From: Rheum nobile
Lineage: Eukaryota > Streptophyta > Magnoliopsida > Caryophyllales > Polygonaceae
Direction of reading: 5' to 3'
NCBI GenBank assembly: GCA_027886185.1
Contig: WOAB01000127.1
Span: 3,224,001 to 3,288,000, forward strand
Length of the DNA stretch: 64,000 nucleotides
The translations under genes were made by a program, and so were the position numbers. Position 1 is the first letter of the stretch. Each line of letters begins with the position of its first letter. The notes beneath the pieces were generated by a model, which saw only the letters and a list, made by a program, of their open reading frames with translations, was not told the DNA's origin and searched no databases. Shown piece by piece: positions 1-10,219 of this stretch.

Positions 1-16
1 AATTGGAATGTCATAC

Positions 17-2251
17 CTTAGTATCAACATCCATCAAATTATGATCTCCACTAACAGCCTTGTCACTACTAGCCTTTTCATCATCCTCATCCACACTAAC
101 AGCCTTGTCACTACCAGCCTTTTCATCCTCACTAACAGCCTTTTCATCATTCTCATCCTCACTAACAGCCTTTTCACTACCAGCTTTTTCATCCTCACTA
201 ACAACCTTTTCATCATCCTCACTTTTTTCATTGTCACTACCTTCACTATCACTTGCTTCAGTCTCAGAACCTTCTGAATCATCTATATAATCATCAACTC
301 CATCAAACTCTTCACTATCACTATCACTTGCTTGAGCCTCAGACTTCTTAACCATTCTTTTCTTCCTCTTAGGAACCTTTTCAAAAACTTGGACATTGTT
401 CCTCTCCAACCTGTCAATCCTCTCACATAGACCGTGTTCCATCTTAGCAATCTTGTTACACAACTGATTAATGATATCCATCATCTGCCTTGCATTTGCA
501 TCACCACTAACTTCTCCTTTGAAAGCCTCTTTCCCCTTGTTATGCTCTTTCAGTTTGGCATTTGCCTTTCCCATAGCCATAGCCTCAGATACTATTTTGT
601 CAAAGAAAGGGTCCTTGACTTCATCATGGAATCTGCAGGCACTTAACAAACTCTTCTCAGATTCATCAGGTATGAGAATAGGCAGGACCTTCAGCTTTGG
701 ATCAGCAAAATACAACTGAAGCAGTCCATGTTCAGGACATTGCTCTGAGTACCAACGAAGACCTCGGGGTATAGCTGTCTCATTTATCTTGGAAGCATAC
801 TGGACTCCAAAGCTTTGGACACATTCCCATATCCAAACCTACATAGACACAACTTTTTCATTATTCAAACTTGTATGAACTTTAACATTTCAAATCCAGA
901 CACCCTTCACTAGGTAACTAGTCAAGCATATTAAAACTTGTATGAACTTTAACAATTCAAACAAATGTTTGCATGATTTCAGGACAAATTCCATATAACA
1001 ATTCAATTCTTTGATTTAAAAGTGATCCAACAGTTTCTCAAACTTCAAATATTTACTTTATAGGTATCACTTCAAGTTTAAACACTTAAATCCCACCACC
1101 CAACACTATCAAACTTGTCAGGGATATATAGGCAAATGCAATTACTAATTTAATATACCTGAAATACAACTGGCATTCCTTGAATGGTATAGGGAATCCT
1201 TGCATCTTCAGAGAGTAGCAAAGCTTTTTCAACAGTAAGCATTCTTCTGGCCAGAGATTTTGTCAAAGACCTGTGAAACTCTTTATACGCAACTCTTCCC
1301 CAAGGATAATCCCAAAACTTGTCCATGTTATCCAGAAGCTTCACATGTTCAGCTTTAACTAGTCTCTTCTTATCTCCTCCAAGAAAAATACCTTCAACTA
1401 TCAAAAGCAATGCCATCTTCAACTTGTAATTATCTAGCAGTCTATAATCCCTGAACCTCTCATACAAGTATTGCACTGAGGTTTTATGACCAACAGGACC
1501 ACCAAAGAACTTCTCCATCACTTGTACATCTTTCTTTTTCTTCTTCCCAACTGATTCTGGTGGCATTTGGCCACAATTTAAATCAGTTATCAATGCAAAC
1601 TCCTTCATTGAAAACCTTAACACTTTACCACCTATCTCGTACCAGGTCTCCCACTTCTTTTTTTATTTTAGTTGCTTAAAAAGAACAGTATGTACAGTTT
1701 GGGAAGAAAATGTAACCTGACGCAGCATTTTCATTACATTTCCAAAAGGGCTTGCAATTATCCTTCTCCAATCTGCACCAGTCAATTTGTTTTCAATATC
1801 ACGCACGTATGAAATCCTACAGTTGATATTGATTCTTCCATATAAAGGGTCTCCTTTGTAGAATGCGTACTTAATCTACAATTGAATAACAGAACTTTCA
1901 TAAGTTACATACACAACGGTGTCGGGATATCAATAAACCCTAGATGCACAAATTGAAAAGTTAAAACATTTGCCTCATTAGTTTTTTTTTACTTACATCT
2001 TCCTTTAAAGTTAAAGGCTTCATGCTTTTCCACCTTTTCAGAAGAGCGACAACTTCGTTTTTCTTCACAGAATAACCGCTCTCTGATTTAGGCTTCTTCG
2101 CAGCAGATTTTGTAGCTTTGGGTTTTGCAGATGGAGGGGTTTTCTTCGCAGCAAATTTTGCCTTCCTCTTAGCACCTTGTTCTTCTTCATCCACCCCTCT
2201 TTTTCTTTTCTTATGCGGTGTCGCATCATTGGAAGCTCTGGTAACAACCAT
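17..2251 (-). CDS. DUF1985-family protein, four exons, 3' part beyond the left edge
   Basis: Four exons read on the minus strand: 2251-1997, 1875-1717, 1653-1159 and 838-17. All join in phase 0 at GT..AG sites, and a good donor (AAG|GTATGA) at 16-11 shows the gene continues left. The start chosen is the first ATG (MVVTRASND). Residues 1-85 are Lys/Arg-rich with likely nuclear-import runs (HKKRKR). Residues ~86-340 match the plant DUF1985 pattern as I know it: WYEIGGKVLRFSMKEFALIT in exon 3 and WIWECVQSFG at the start of exon 4. Then follow a helical stretch with spaced Cys and Leu and a ~110-residue Asp/Glu/Ser tract of SEDEKA-like repeats. No stop or frameshift appears in 577 codons. Family members often end in a Ulp1-type (C48) SUMO protease domain; here that part would lie outside the window. 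It may be a host gene or a gene carried by a transposon; I cannot tell which. Confidence 0.75.
33..240 (-). repeat. Coding minisatellite (acidic SEDEKA repeat)
   Basis: On the plus strand the motif CACTAACAGCCTTTTCATC recurs many times with small changes. Read on the minus strand it encodes repeated S-E/V-D-E-D-E-K-A units at the end of exon 4 of the DUF1985 gene. Unit length varies but stays in frame. Confidence 0.7.
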
Positions 2252-2978
2252 TCTCTGTTTTCTCTGTTTCTTTCTTTGTTTGGGCTTCAATGGTTCCAGC
2301 GAAAGCAGAGGAGGATAAGTTCGGAACGGTTCAGGAAGGTTAGCAGATGTTGAGGGCGGTTACAGAGGTCGCCGGAATTCAATTTCGGTGTCCGATGAAG
2401 AAGAGTAATTTTGGGGGGTGAAAATGGGTTGATGTTATGATGTTAAAATGGGTTAAATGGGTTCAAATTAATGAGGCAAATTAATGGGTTGAAAATGGGT
2501 TTAAATTTGGCAAATTAATTCGTTTAGCTTAGCACTAAATAGGCAAATTAATTTGGTTCAGATTTGGCAATTACCTGTTAGAATAATTATTCTGATGTTC
2601 TCATTTTTCTTTACTTAAATTTTCAAATTTACATTTCCAATGGTAAGTCACATCATGGCAAATCAATTGATTTTTTTTTTCTTCTATTTTGAAATATATT
2701 ATAATAAACATTACAATTGGACAAGAAAAGGTAAATGTAATACCGATTTTATCTTTTCAAAATTATCACCAAATTATGTGTTTTGCCAAATTTGCCCTTA
2801 TTTGGGTACAAATGTGGGTATTCTTGTCATAACCTATAAAAGAAGTACAACTTTGCAATTATTGCCACAAAAGTGGTATATTTGCTGCCAATTTTTCTAT
2901 ATAGAAAATCGATCTGGTGGGGTCATCCTATGTGAACATGCAAACATTTCACAGCCATTTTCATTTAAAATATGTACG
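2252..2978. other. Upstream region of the DUF1985 gene, no gene seen
   Basis: This 727-bp stretch lies 5' of the DUF1985 start. 2400-2580 carries short repeats of ATGGGTT and GGCAAATTAAT. No coding frame has recognisable content. It presumably holds the promoter, but I cannot pick a TATA box with confidence. Confidence 0.4.
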
Positions 2979-2988
2979 GGTATATTAT

Positions 2989-3333
2989 GAGGTTAAATTC
3001 TCTGTACCCTTTCTATGCACCCTTCTGTATATCCTATAGGTTAAATTTGTTTATTTTATACTCTAAATCCTAAAATATAAACCCTAAAACCCAAAATATA
3101 AATCTCATTCCCTAAATCCTAAACGCTAGACCCTAAATCCTAAATTGTATACCCTAAATCCTAAAACCCTATACCCTAAACTCTAAACCCTAAACCTTAA
3201 ACCCTAAACCCTAAACTATAAACCCTAAACCTTAATTATTAATCCTAATTTAAAGTTTAAAATATAAAATAAATAAGTAAAACTTAAAGGGTACATGAAA
3301 GGATGCACAATTAGGGTGCATAAAATTTGATGT
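2989..3333. mobile_element. Non-autonomous Mutator-like MITE with telomere-like core
   Basis: A 345-bp element lies between two copies of the 10-bp sequence GGTATATTAT (2979-2988 and 3334-3343). That is the length of a Mutator-type target-site duplication. The ends are imperfect inverted repeats of ~60 bp: the left reads AAATTCTCTGTACCCTTTC, and the right, reversed, reads AAATTTTATGCACCCTAATT and continues in parallel into a TTATTTTATA block. The interior has no coding capacity and is a degenerate CCCTAAA array. Confidence 0.65.
3058..3235. repeat. Degenerate telomere-like CCCTAAA repeats
   Basis: About 20 head-to-tail variants of CCCTAAA / CCTAAAT / CCCTAAACC on the plus strand. The plant telomere unit is TTTAGGG. 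The copies are too irregular for a young telomere insertion and lie wholly inside the MITE at 2989-3333. Confidence 0.7.
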
Positions 3334-3343
3334 GGTATATTAT

Positions 3344-3869
3344 ACATGATCACTGTTTACAGATTTTACGTATTTATAGAGAAACGATTTTTGAAATGTT
3401 CATTATGAAAACAGAAGCTCTTGCCACGTTATATGGTATTCGCAAGTCTGCTTTTTTAAAATATTACAATTAATTATAGAAGGTAATAATTTATATCTTA
3501 TTAATACAATTACAGAAATTTGGCAAGTACCTTGAGAAATAAGAAGTTTAATACTACATATTCGATCTCTTTTAAGTCCTTTTGATAGTGTACAAGTTTT
3601 CTATTATTACAAGGAAGCAAATTAGGGTGCTAATTACCTCGCCACCAATAACATCAGTCCAACAACTTTTAGGAGCATTATCAGGTTGCTCAACACAACA
3701 TGAAATTTATGTTCAACAATATATTTAGCTAGGCACGAGCTTTTCAACATTTATGAGAGCCGTCAACTTTTCTGGGGAAAATTTATAAAAATCATCCGCT
3801 GCGATGATTTAGGTTTGCCTTTTTCTTGTTAGGAAGCCTATTGTTTGCATTGTATAAAAAAAATATGTA
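3344..3869. other. Spacer without recognised feature
   Basis: AT-rich sequence between the MITE and the fold-back element. Frames are short and carry no motif that I recognise. Confidence 0.4.
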
Positions 3870-3900
3870 CCGTCCAAATCGTCCTTTTTATTAAAAGGTA

Positions 3901-4191
3901 CTCCCTCCGTTCGGTAATAGATGGCGTTTTAGCCTTCTATTTTTGTTAAGAAATAGTTGTCATTTTAGAAATTTTTATAATGATTTATTGGTGAGTTACG
4001 AGGTATGTTATTGAAAATTGTATATGTTGACACTTTTTTATGCAAATTATCATTACTTATTGCTTATAAATGAGGTGAGTAATTATAACTTTATAAATTT
4101 TAGATAACATTTATATTGTTTAGCTTAATAATTACATTCCTTATTAGTTGTGTCAAAGACTAAAATAACAAGTATTATTAATAAGAGGGAG
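3901..4191. mobile_element. Stowaway-type MITE
   Basis: Starts CTCCCTCCGTTCGG and ends AATAAGAGGGAG, flanked by TA on both sides (3899-3900 and 4192-4193). This is the Tc1/mariner Stowaway signature. It is 291 bp with no coding capacity, and interrupts the left arm of the surrounding fold-back element. Confidence 0.85.
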
Positions 4192-4760
4192 TAAAAAAAC
4201 TAAATAATGATACTTTGTCCGAACAATACGTGTTTTTTATTAAAACTTGCCCGCACGCTTAAAAATCATGTGCATCAAATTTATGCTAATCATGTTTGCT
4301 AGAGTTATAAAGAAATGTGCATCTGAATTATAACGAAATTTCCATTAGTGTAATATAAGAAGTATTTGAATTAAAATTAATGAATATGCATTAAGGTTTA
4401 TAATAAGATTTGCATTTGTGATATAATGAAATATCCATTCGTGAATATGCGTTAGAGTTTATAATTAGATGTGCATAAGATTTATAATGAAATATGCAAC
4501 AGAGCTATAATAAAAAATGTGCGCATTATCGTGTTTTAAAAGTATGTGCATCATTCTGTAAGATTATGCACATTAGTGTATTTTCTTATAACTCTGATGT
4601 ACAAAATCTGTACACACTAATGGATATTTTATGATATACTGATGTACAAATTTTTAAGACATTAATAAATATTTTATTACAACTTTGATGCACGCTATTC
4701 ACTTTATATGTTTATGTGACTCACATATCTTTAAACCACTAATACATGTTTTTATTACAA

Positions 4761-4916
4761 ACCAATGCCCCCTTAGTCCGGTGGTAAGGAGCTTGCCTCC
4801 TTGCCCATGGATGGGAGTTCGACTCCCAGGGGCAGCGGTATATGGCCCCAGCTTTAGCTGGGGCAGGGGCCCGCCTGTTGTAGGGGGCCCCGCTTCTAGC
4901 CTTTCAAAAAAAAAAT
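4761..4916 (+). mobile_element. tRNA-derived SINE
   Basis: A 156-bp unit between perfect 15-bp duplications ATGTTTTTATTACAA (4746-4760 and 4917-4931). It has RNA polymerase III internal promoter boxes: an A-box-like TAGTCCGGTGG near 4774 and a B box GTTCGACTC at 4817-4825, about 33 bp apart. A hairpin CCCCAGCTTTAGCTGGGG and a terminal A-tract follow. SINEs are moved by LINE machinery. The tRNA-related head is not a functional tRNA gene. Confidence 0.85.
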
Positions 4917-5445
4917 ATGTTTTTATTACAACTCTGAGACACGTACCCTTATATCTTGATACACATTTATGGTGACTCTAATGCACATACTTTTAAAACA
5001 TTAATTTTAAAACATTAATGTATATTTTATTACAACTTTGATGTACATATTATTATAGATTGATGCACATTTTATTACACCAACTCATATTCTTTTAACT
5101 TCTATACATTTCTAAAAGTACCACTTTTAATAAAAATATGTATCAATCACAAGACCTTTTCAAGAAACTTCAATCTAGCCCTTAACTATTTTTACAAAAT
5201 TAGGTATTCATTAACTTTGATGCATATATTCTTACACCCTGATGACCATTTACATATTATATCTGTTTTTTGGCCATTCAATATTGTACCTCTAATACAT
5301 AGTTTATTTTAAGTATGATGTACATTTCATAATAATTTTGATATACATAATTGTAAACGTGCTGGCGAGTTTTAAGCATGCATTATCCTAATAAAATACA
5401 TATGTGTCTCTTTTGACCATTTATTAAAAGGACAGTCCGGTTCTT

Positions 5446-5829
5446 GTGCGGACCAAGTTTAATGTGTAAAATATGGACATCTCGTGCACCGTTGGAGGAA
5501 GCCTTCCAACGACCCAGATTAGAGCAGTCCCCCTAGGTGTACTGTAGAGGCGCACGCGATAGATCAAACAAGCGGTGACATTATCGTAAATTTGGGAAAA
5601 TGGGTGAGAAATGCGCCTGCCCTTCAGCGCTTAAAACACAAACCCTCCAACTGCTTCTCCATCAAAACACTCTCCAGATGCTTCGATTTGAAAAACCTCA
5701 CGAAGAATCTGTTGTTCGTAATAAAAAATCAACCAATAAATGAGGAAGACTGGAGTTTAAGAACTAGGAGAAGCAACATGAAGATCAATTTCTTGAGCCT
5801 CGTCACAATACAGAGGCACTAAAGAAGAG
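5446..5829. other. Leader region of the Ulp1-like pseudogene
   Basis: This 384-bp stretch precedes the first recognisable exon of the Ulp1-like pseudogene. An open frame starts at 5592 (MGKWVRNAP) but shows no family resemblance and is probably 5' untranslated sequence. No terminal repeat of the 5.5-19 kb unit could be fixed here. Confidence 0.35.
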
Positions 5830-7169
5830 ATGTTCATGGAGGAAAAAATTCAAAGCACAGTCGAAGCGAGAATGTCGAAGAACGAAGAAAGCAAGCAAAA
5901 AAGCAACACTGAATCTGAGTCAGAAGGTAGTAACAGTATAATTTCTTGCCTTGTATTAGTTCCAGTTTTGATTTTTAACAAAAAAGGAAGATTTTTTATG
6001 GAAATTTAGGGTTTACTACATTAGTATATCATGAACATTCATGTTTGAGTTCGCATTTGAGAAAATCGAAGTTCCTAGGGTTAGATGATACATTAATGAG
6101 TTCTAGAAACCAGAAAATCTAGGTTTTCATGTGCATGAGTACAACAACAACATAGTTGAATGTGTAAACTATATTAGGTTCATGTGTATTGTACGTTAGG
6201 TTCATGTGTAGTGTATAAAAGGTTCATACAATATCATAAGGTATTTGAAACTTGTATTATGAGGTTCATGTAGTTTGTGTGTACAGTTCATGGTGTTGTT
6301 AGGTGTGGTTCATCTGTGTGGTCACTTATGTTTACTCATATTAAATACTTGTTGTTCATGGGGTTAACAACATGGGTGCATGTGTACCTAACACTAGGTT
6401 CATGCATATGGTTAGTGATTGTGTACCTTCTCTTATGAGGTTCATGTACTTTGTCTGTAAAGTTTATGGTTTTTAAAGTTGTAGTTCAACTGTGTCTTCA
6501 CTTATGTCTACTTATGTTATGAACTTGTGGTTCATGGGGTAAACAATATAGGTTCATGTGTACTTGGAACTAGGTTCATGCTTATGGTTAATGATTGTGA
6601 ACCTTATGTTATTAGGTTCAGATGTTTTATATATCAAGTTCATGTGCAAAGTCCTCATCTAACATTCTTCTATAAACATGGTTGTAGAGGAAATACCTTT
6701 GGCAAAGCTAGCTTTGCCAAAATTGCAAGCCAATCAAAAGAAAAGATTAAGAGAAGAACAAACACAAGCTTCACCTGTCTAGCAGACACGCACAAGCCCA
6801 CGCAACAATGATTCACCTCTTCAACAGAGACGAGTTAGCAACCACAATAAAGTTGCACTAATAAAATCAAAAAAAAAAGAGAAATCTTTCGAGGCAACAG
6901 AAATAGAGGAAGAGGATTCAACTGAGAAGACTCTTTCCCAAGAGATGGGAGATGATGAGGATGAACTGAGCATTGACTTGCATAGTAATGCCAAGGACGA
7001 AGTTCAGGGAATCAGAGCGTCGGAGCTATCATAAGAGTTAGCAAAAGGAAGTCATGCACCATGAGGAGGAACTTGACATCAAAGCCTCTAGCAAAGAAAC
7101 CAAGACTATCACTGGCAAAAAAGATTGCACAAGACATCTCAAGATCAGAACTCCGATGAGTTTGAGAAG

Positions 7170-7714
7170 TGTTTTGGGGCAAAAAGATCAAACCGACCTG
7201 AATCGCCTTAAGAAGGGCAACTAGACAACAATAAGATTAAAATATCTAGATAATCCAAATCAACTACTAATTAGACGAAAAAAGATTAAACAAATATGAA
7301 AATAGGCTTATCTCCCTCCAGTGAGAGGCTTATCAAGTCAAGTAAATCAGCCGTCGGAAATATTTAGCCGTCGGTCGCTTAAATATTTGAACAAAAGATC
7401 GGACCAGAGAACAATTCTTCGTAGTGAATAGAGAAAAAATAGAGTACTGATTGTATTGAGCAAAGCTGATAATGTGTGTGTTACATAAGGATTCTTCTCA
7501 TATTTATACTACATTTGCATATCAAGATCGGTTAAGATCTGTCTCCTAGATTTCCGGGGGTCGTCGCTCTGCATACTGACTGGACCTAGATTTCTGGAGG
7601 TTGTTATTGTCCGAACCAAGATCTCTGGAGGTTGTTACTGACCGGACCTTCTAGAAGACAGCTTGGTTCAAGCTATTGGGCTGATCCAATGGGCTGAAAA
7701 AACAAGGCCCAATA
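7170..7714 (-). repeat. 3' LTR of the gag-only element
   Basis: 545 bp, about 95% identical by eye to the copy at 9676-10219. The outer end is intact; the internal end reads TA where the other copy keeps CA. Confidence 0.85.
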
Positions 7715-8396
7715 ATTGCCCCAAAATTAAACTGGGCTAGAGCGTCAGTTGATGGGACGGTTTGATTTTATTACTTCTATCTCTTATGGCGTGATCATCA
7801 TCCTGATTTTGTTGCAGGCGTTCTGGAGACGGGGCCAACAGGCGTATTGCTCGAATTGAGAGTCATCTTAAAGCAGCCAATAATCGTGTGAAGACGGCTG
7901 AGGGCATCTCCTGTGATGGCGAAGGGTCAAGAGATTGCTCCGTGTTTATCGTTTGCTTTGTTTTGCATGTGGACTCGTCAGTCGCTTCCTGGTTAAGTCG
8001 TGTGACGTTGGTCGAGTAGACTTGTAATTGTAGTCGTTAGTGAGTGTGACATGTCGTGTAGTTCTAGGGAAGAGCATTGTAGTATTTGTATAAGACGTGT
8101 ACCTTAATTGGGACAGGTCTTGTAAAAATGTGTCTTGTTTTTGTTCCTCTATTCCTTGTGTACCGATCAATCGTGTAATGTGTAAGCGCTATGTATGATT
8201 GTGTTTTGTGTATGTTGATCAACTCGATTTTGTCTTGAGGCCTCTTGTCGTGTTCCTGTTGAAGAGACTTGAAAAGTATAGAAAAGATCAAAGGGTGACC
8301 ATTGGTGTGAGTCCAACGGCCCTCCGATGCTTAAGTTAGTAAAGGATTGGATAAGTATAATCAACTGAATTTAAATGAAATGCAAAGTATAAGTTT

Positions 8397-9673
8397 TCAA
8401 AAGTAATACGACTCCCAATAGGTCGTGTTCCAACTTGGTTGGTCGTCTTTTGTGGACTCTTCATCTTCTTCTAGTTTGACCTGGGCCATGGCTTTCGCTT
8501 GCACGTCTTCGAAGCTTCGACACATGTATTTGGTCAGCTCGCGATAGAGTTCACTGCCCCTGACCAATTTTCGGCGAAAGGCTTCAATAGATGTTGGGAC
8601 GTCGCAATGCGGGATCACGACTTTCTCTTTGTTGTACCTATTAAGATAATCCCTTAAGGGTTCGCCGTACCTTTGCACGATCCTGTATAGGTCGCTTGAT
8701 TGGTTTTGCAGTCTCTGATTGCTGGCAAACTGGATTTTGAATGAGTTGACCAGATCGGCAAACAAAGCGATCGAACCATGCGACAAATGCATGAACCAAG
8801 TTAGTGTGGGTCCCTCAAGGGTCGTGCCAAAGCTCTTGCACATGACCGCTTCGCGATTCCCTCTTGGAATAGAGATAGTCATTAGTTTATTTTTGTCAAT
8901 AGAGATATGATCATCGGGTCCCCGGTCCCATCGTAGTTGGGCATGTTAGGGATGTGGAACTTCTCCGGGATCTCAACGCGTGCGATTGCTTCCATGAAGG
9001 GTGAGTCTTTGTATCCATCGATCACTTCCTTTTTGATCGGTTGTGGGACTCCTGGAATCCGAGCGATGTGATCGTCCAAAACATTCATATTCTTGTTGAT
9101 GGTTTGTTGTATGAAGGTTTGGAGATCCATCGGTGTGGCAACCTGTGGAGGGGCTACTCGAGTCGTGGTGGGCTCGGTCGCGAAAACTGGAACGTTAGTC
9201 ACAAAAGTATCGACTGGAGGAGTTTGAAACATACCAATAGGTTGAACGACGCTCTGAGTGATCAGAGCCATGGGCGTTGAGATTGCCCCATTCATGTTGA
9301 GACGTGTTTGGAGGCCTTCGGTGTTGACTACGCATCTTGATCCTCCTAGGACCGATGCGGCCGAATTCACCTGCGATTTCAAAAGTTCATTTTCACGGAT
9401 TAGTCGTGTAATTTCAACTTCAGATTTGGTACTTAGGGTTTCGGTTCTTAGGCGTTGCTGAGCCAGTTCCTCTTGGAGGATGCTCATGCTTTTTGCTAAT
9501 TCTTGGATTCTGGTGTCCAAGATGAGCGGATTGACAACGTCTTCGGCTTGATTTTCGACCAGGGCGTCGGTCCAGACTTGATTTTCAGCGATGATCATGG
9601 GATCTCCGAAACCGGTCAAAATCGGATGAGGATTGGATCGTTGATTGGCTAGATGCCTCACGGTAGGCGCCAA
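8397..9673 (-). pseudogene. Ty3/gypsy gag with one frameshift
   Basis: Two open segments, ~9673-8885 and 8930-8397. The first in-frame ATG is at 9598; the frame upstream of it runs through the primer-binding site. The first segment has a coiled-coil-like stretch (RIQELAKSMSILQEELAQQ) and ends in the FHIPNMPNYDGTGDP motif. The second has the core Retrotrans_gag pattern GTTLEGPTLTWFMHL, SDLYRIVQRYGEPLRDYL and CRSFEDVQAKAMAQVKLEED. The two halves are in different frames: a single-base change just after GTGDP (~8925) breaks the reading. No CCHC knuckle follows; 7720-8396 has no recognised coding content. Confidence 0.8.
9655..9672 (-). other. Primer-binding site of the gag-only element
   Basis: On the minus strand TGGCGCCTACCGTGAGGC starts 3 nt inside the right LTR. 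The TGGCGCC start is common in plant Ty3/gypsy primer sites; I do not assign the tRNA. Confidence 0.7.
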
Positions 9674-9675
9674 GT

Positions 9676-10219
9676 TGTTTTGGGGCGAAAAGATCGAACC
9701 GACCTGAATCGCCTTAAAAAGGGCAACTAGATAACAATAAGATTAAAATATCTAGATAATCCAAATCAACTAGTAATTAGACGAAATAAGATTAAACAGA
9801 TATGAAAATAAGCTTATCTCCCTCCAGTGAGAGGCTTATCAAGTCAAGTAAATCAGCCGTCGGAAATATTTAGCCGTCGGTCGCTTGAATATTTGAACAA
9901 AAGATCGGACCAGAGAACAATTCTTCGTAGTGAACAGAGAAAAAATAGAGTACTGCTTGTATTGAGCAAAGCTGATAATGTGTGTGTTACATAAGAATTC
10001 TTCTCATATTTATACTACATTTGCATATAAAGATCGGTTAAGAACTGTCTCCTAGATTTTTGGGGGTCGTCGCTCTGCATACTGACTGGACCGAGATTTC
10101 TAGAGGTTGTTATTGACCGGACCAAGATCTCTGGAGGTTGTTAGTGACCGGACCTTCTAGAAGGCAGCTTGGTTCAAGCTATTGGGCCGATCCAATGGGC
10201 CAAAAAACGAGGCCCAACA
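9676..10219 (-). repeat. 5' LTR of the gag-only element
   Basis: 544 bp; on the minus strand it begins TGTTGGGCCTCG and ends CCCCAAAACA. Followed by the target duplication AGAAG at 10220-10224. Confidence 0.85.

Larger units (their letters stand above)
3870..5445. mobile_element. Fold-back (TIR) element with TGCAT/TGCAC repeats, host of two later insertions
   Basis: Inner arms at 4240-4260 and 5355-5375 are inverted copies (about 18 of 21 bases). Outer arms pair GTCCTTTTTATTAA near 3881 with TTATTAAAAGGAC near 5420. Between them, a short unit of the kind GAGTTATAATGAAATGTGCAT repeats in one orientation to ~4540. It then recurs in the opposite orientation (TTATTACAACTCTGATGCAC), as expected for a fold-back. 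No transposase is encoded. A Stowaway MITE sits in the left arm and a SINE in the right arm. The outermost ends and target duplication are not clear. Confidence 0.5.
7170..10219 (-). mobile_element. Gag-only LTR retrotransposon (TR-GAG-like, non-autonomous)
   Basis: Two ~545-bp direct repeats (7170-7714 and 9676-10219) flank 1.96 kb. The element is bounded by TG...CA and by a 5-bp target duplication AGAAG (7165-7169 and 10220-10224). On the minus strand the 5' LTR is the right-hand one, followed by a primer-binding site TGGCGCCTACCGTGAGG. A purine-rich TTTTGGGGCAAT stretch precedes the left LTR. Only a Ty3/gypsy-type gag is encoded; there is no protease, integrase or reverse transcriptase. 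Terminal repeats plus a lone gag match the TR-GAG class, which needs enzymes from full-length relatives. It sits inside an exon-like block of the Ulp1 pseudogene. Confidence 0.85.

Noticed and set aside
3058..3235. A true telomere or recent chromosome-end fusion
   Set aside because: Units are degenerate and confined inside a TIR-bounded 345-bp element.
4770..4835. A functional tRNA gene
   Set aside because: Only the A and B boxes are tRNA-like; no acceptor stem or cloverleaf closes, and the unit has SINE target duplications and an A-tail.
8064..8364. Minus-strand frames between the gag and left LTR of the gag-only element
   Set aside because: Short, overlapping in several frames and without pol motifs.
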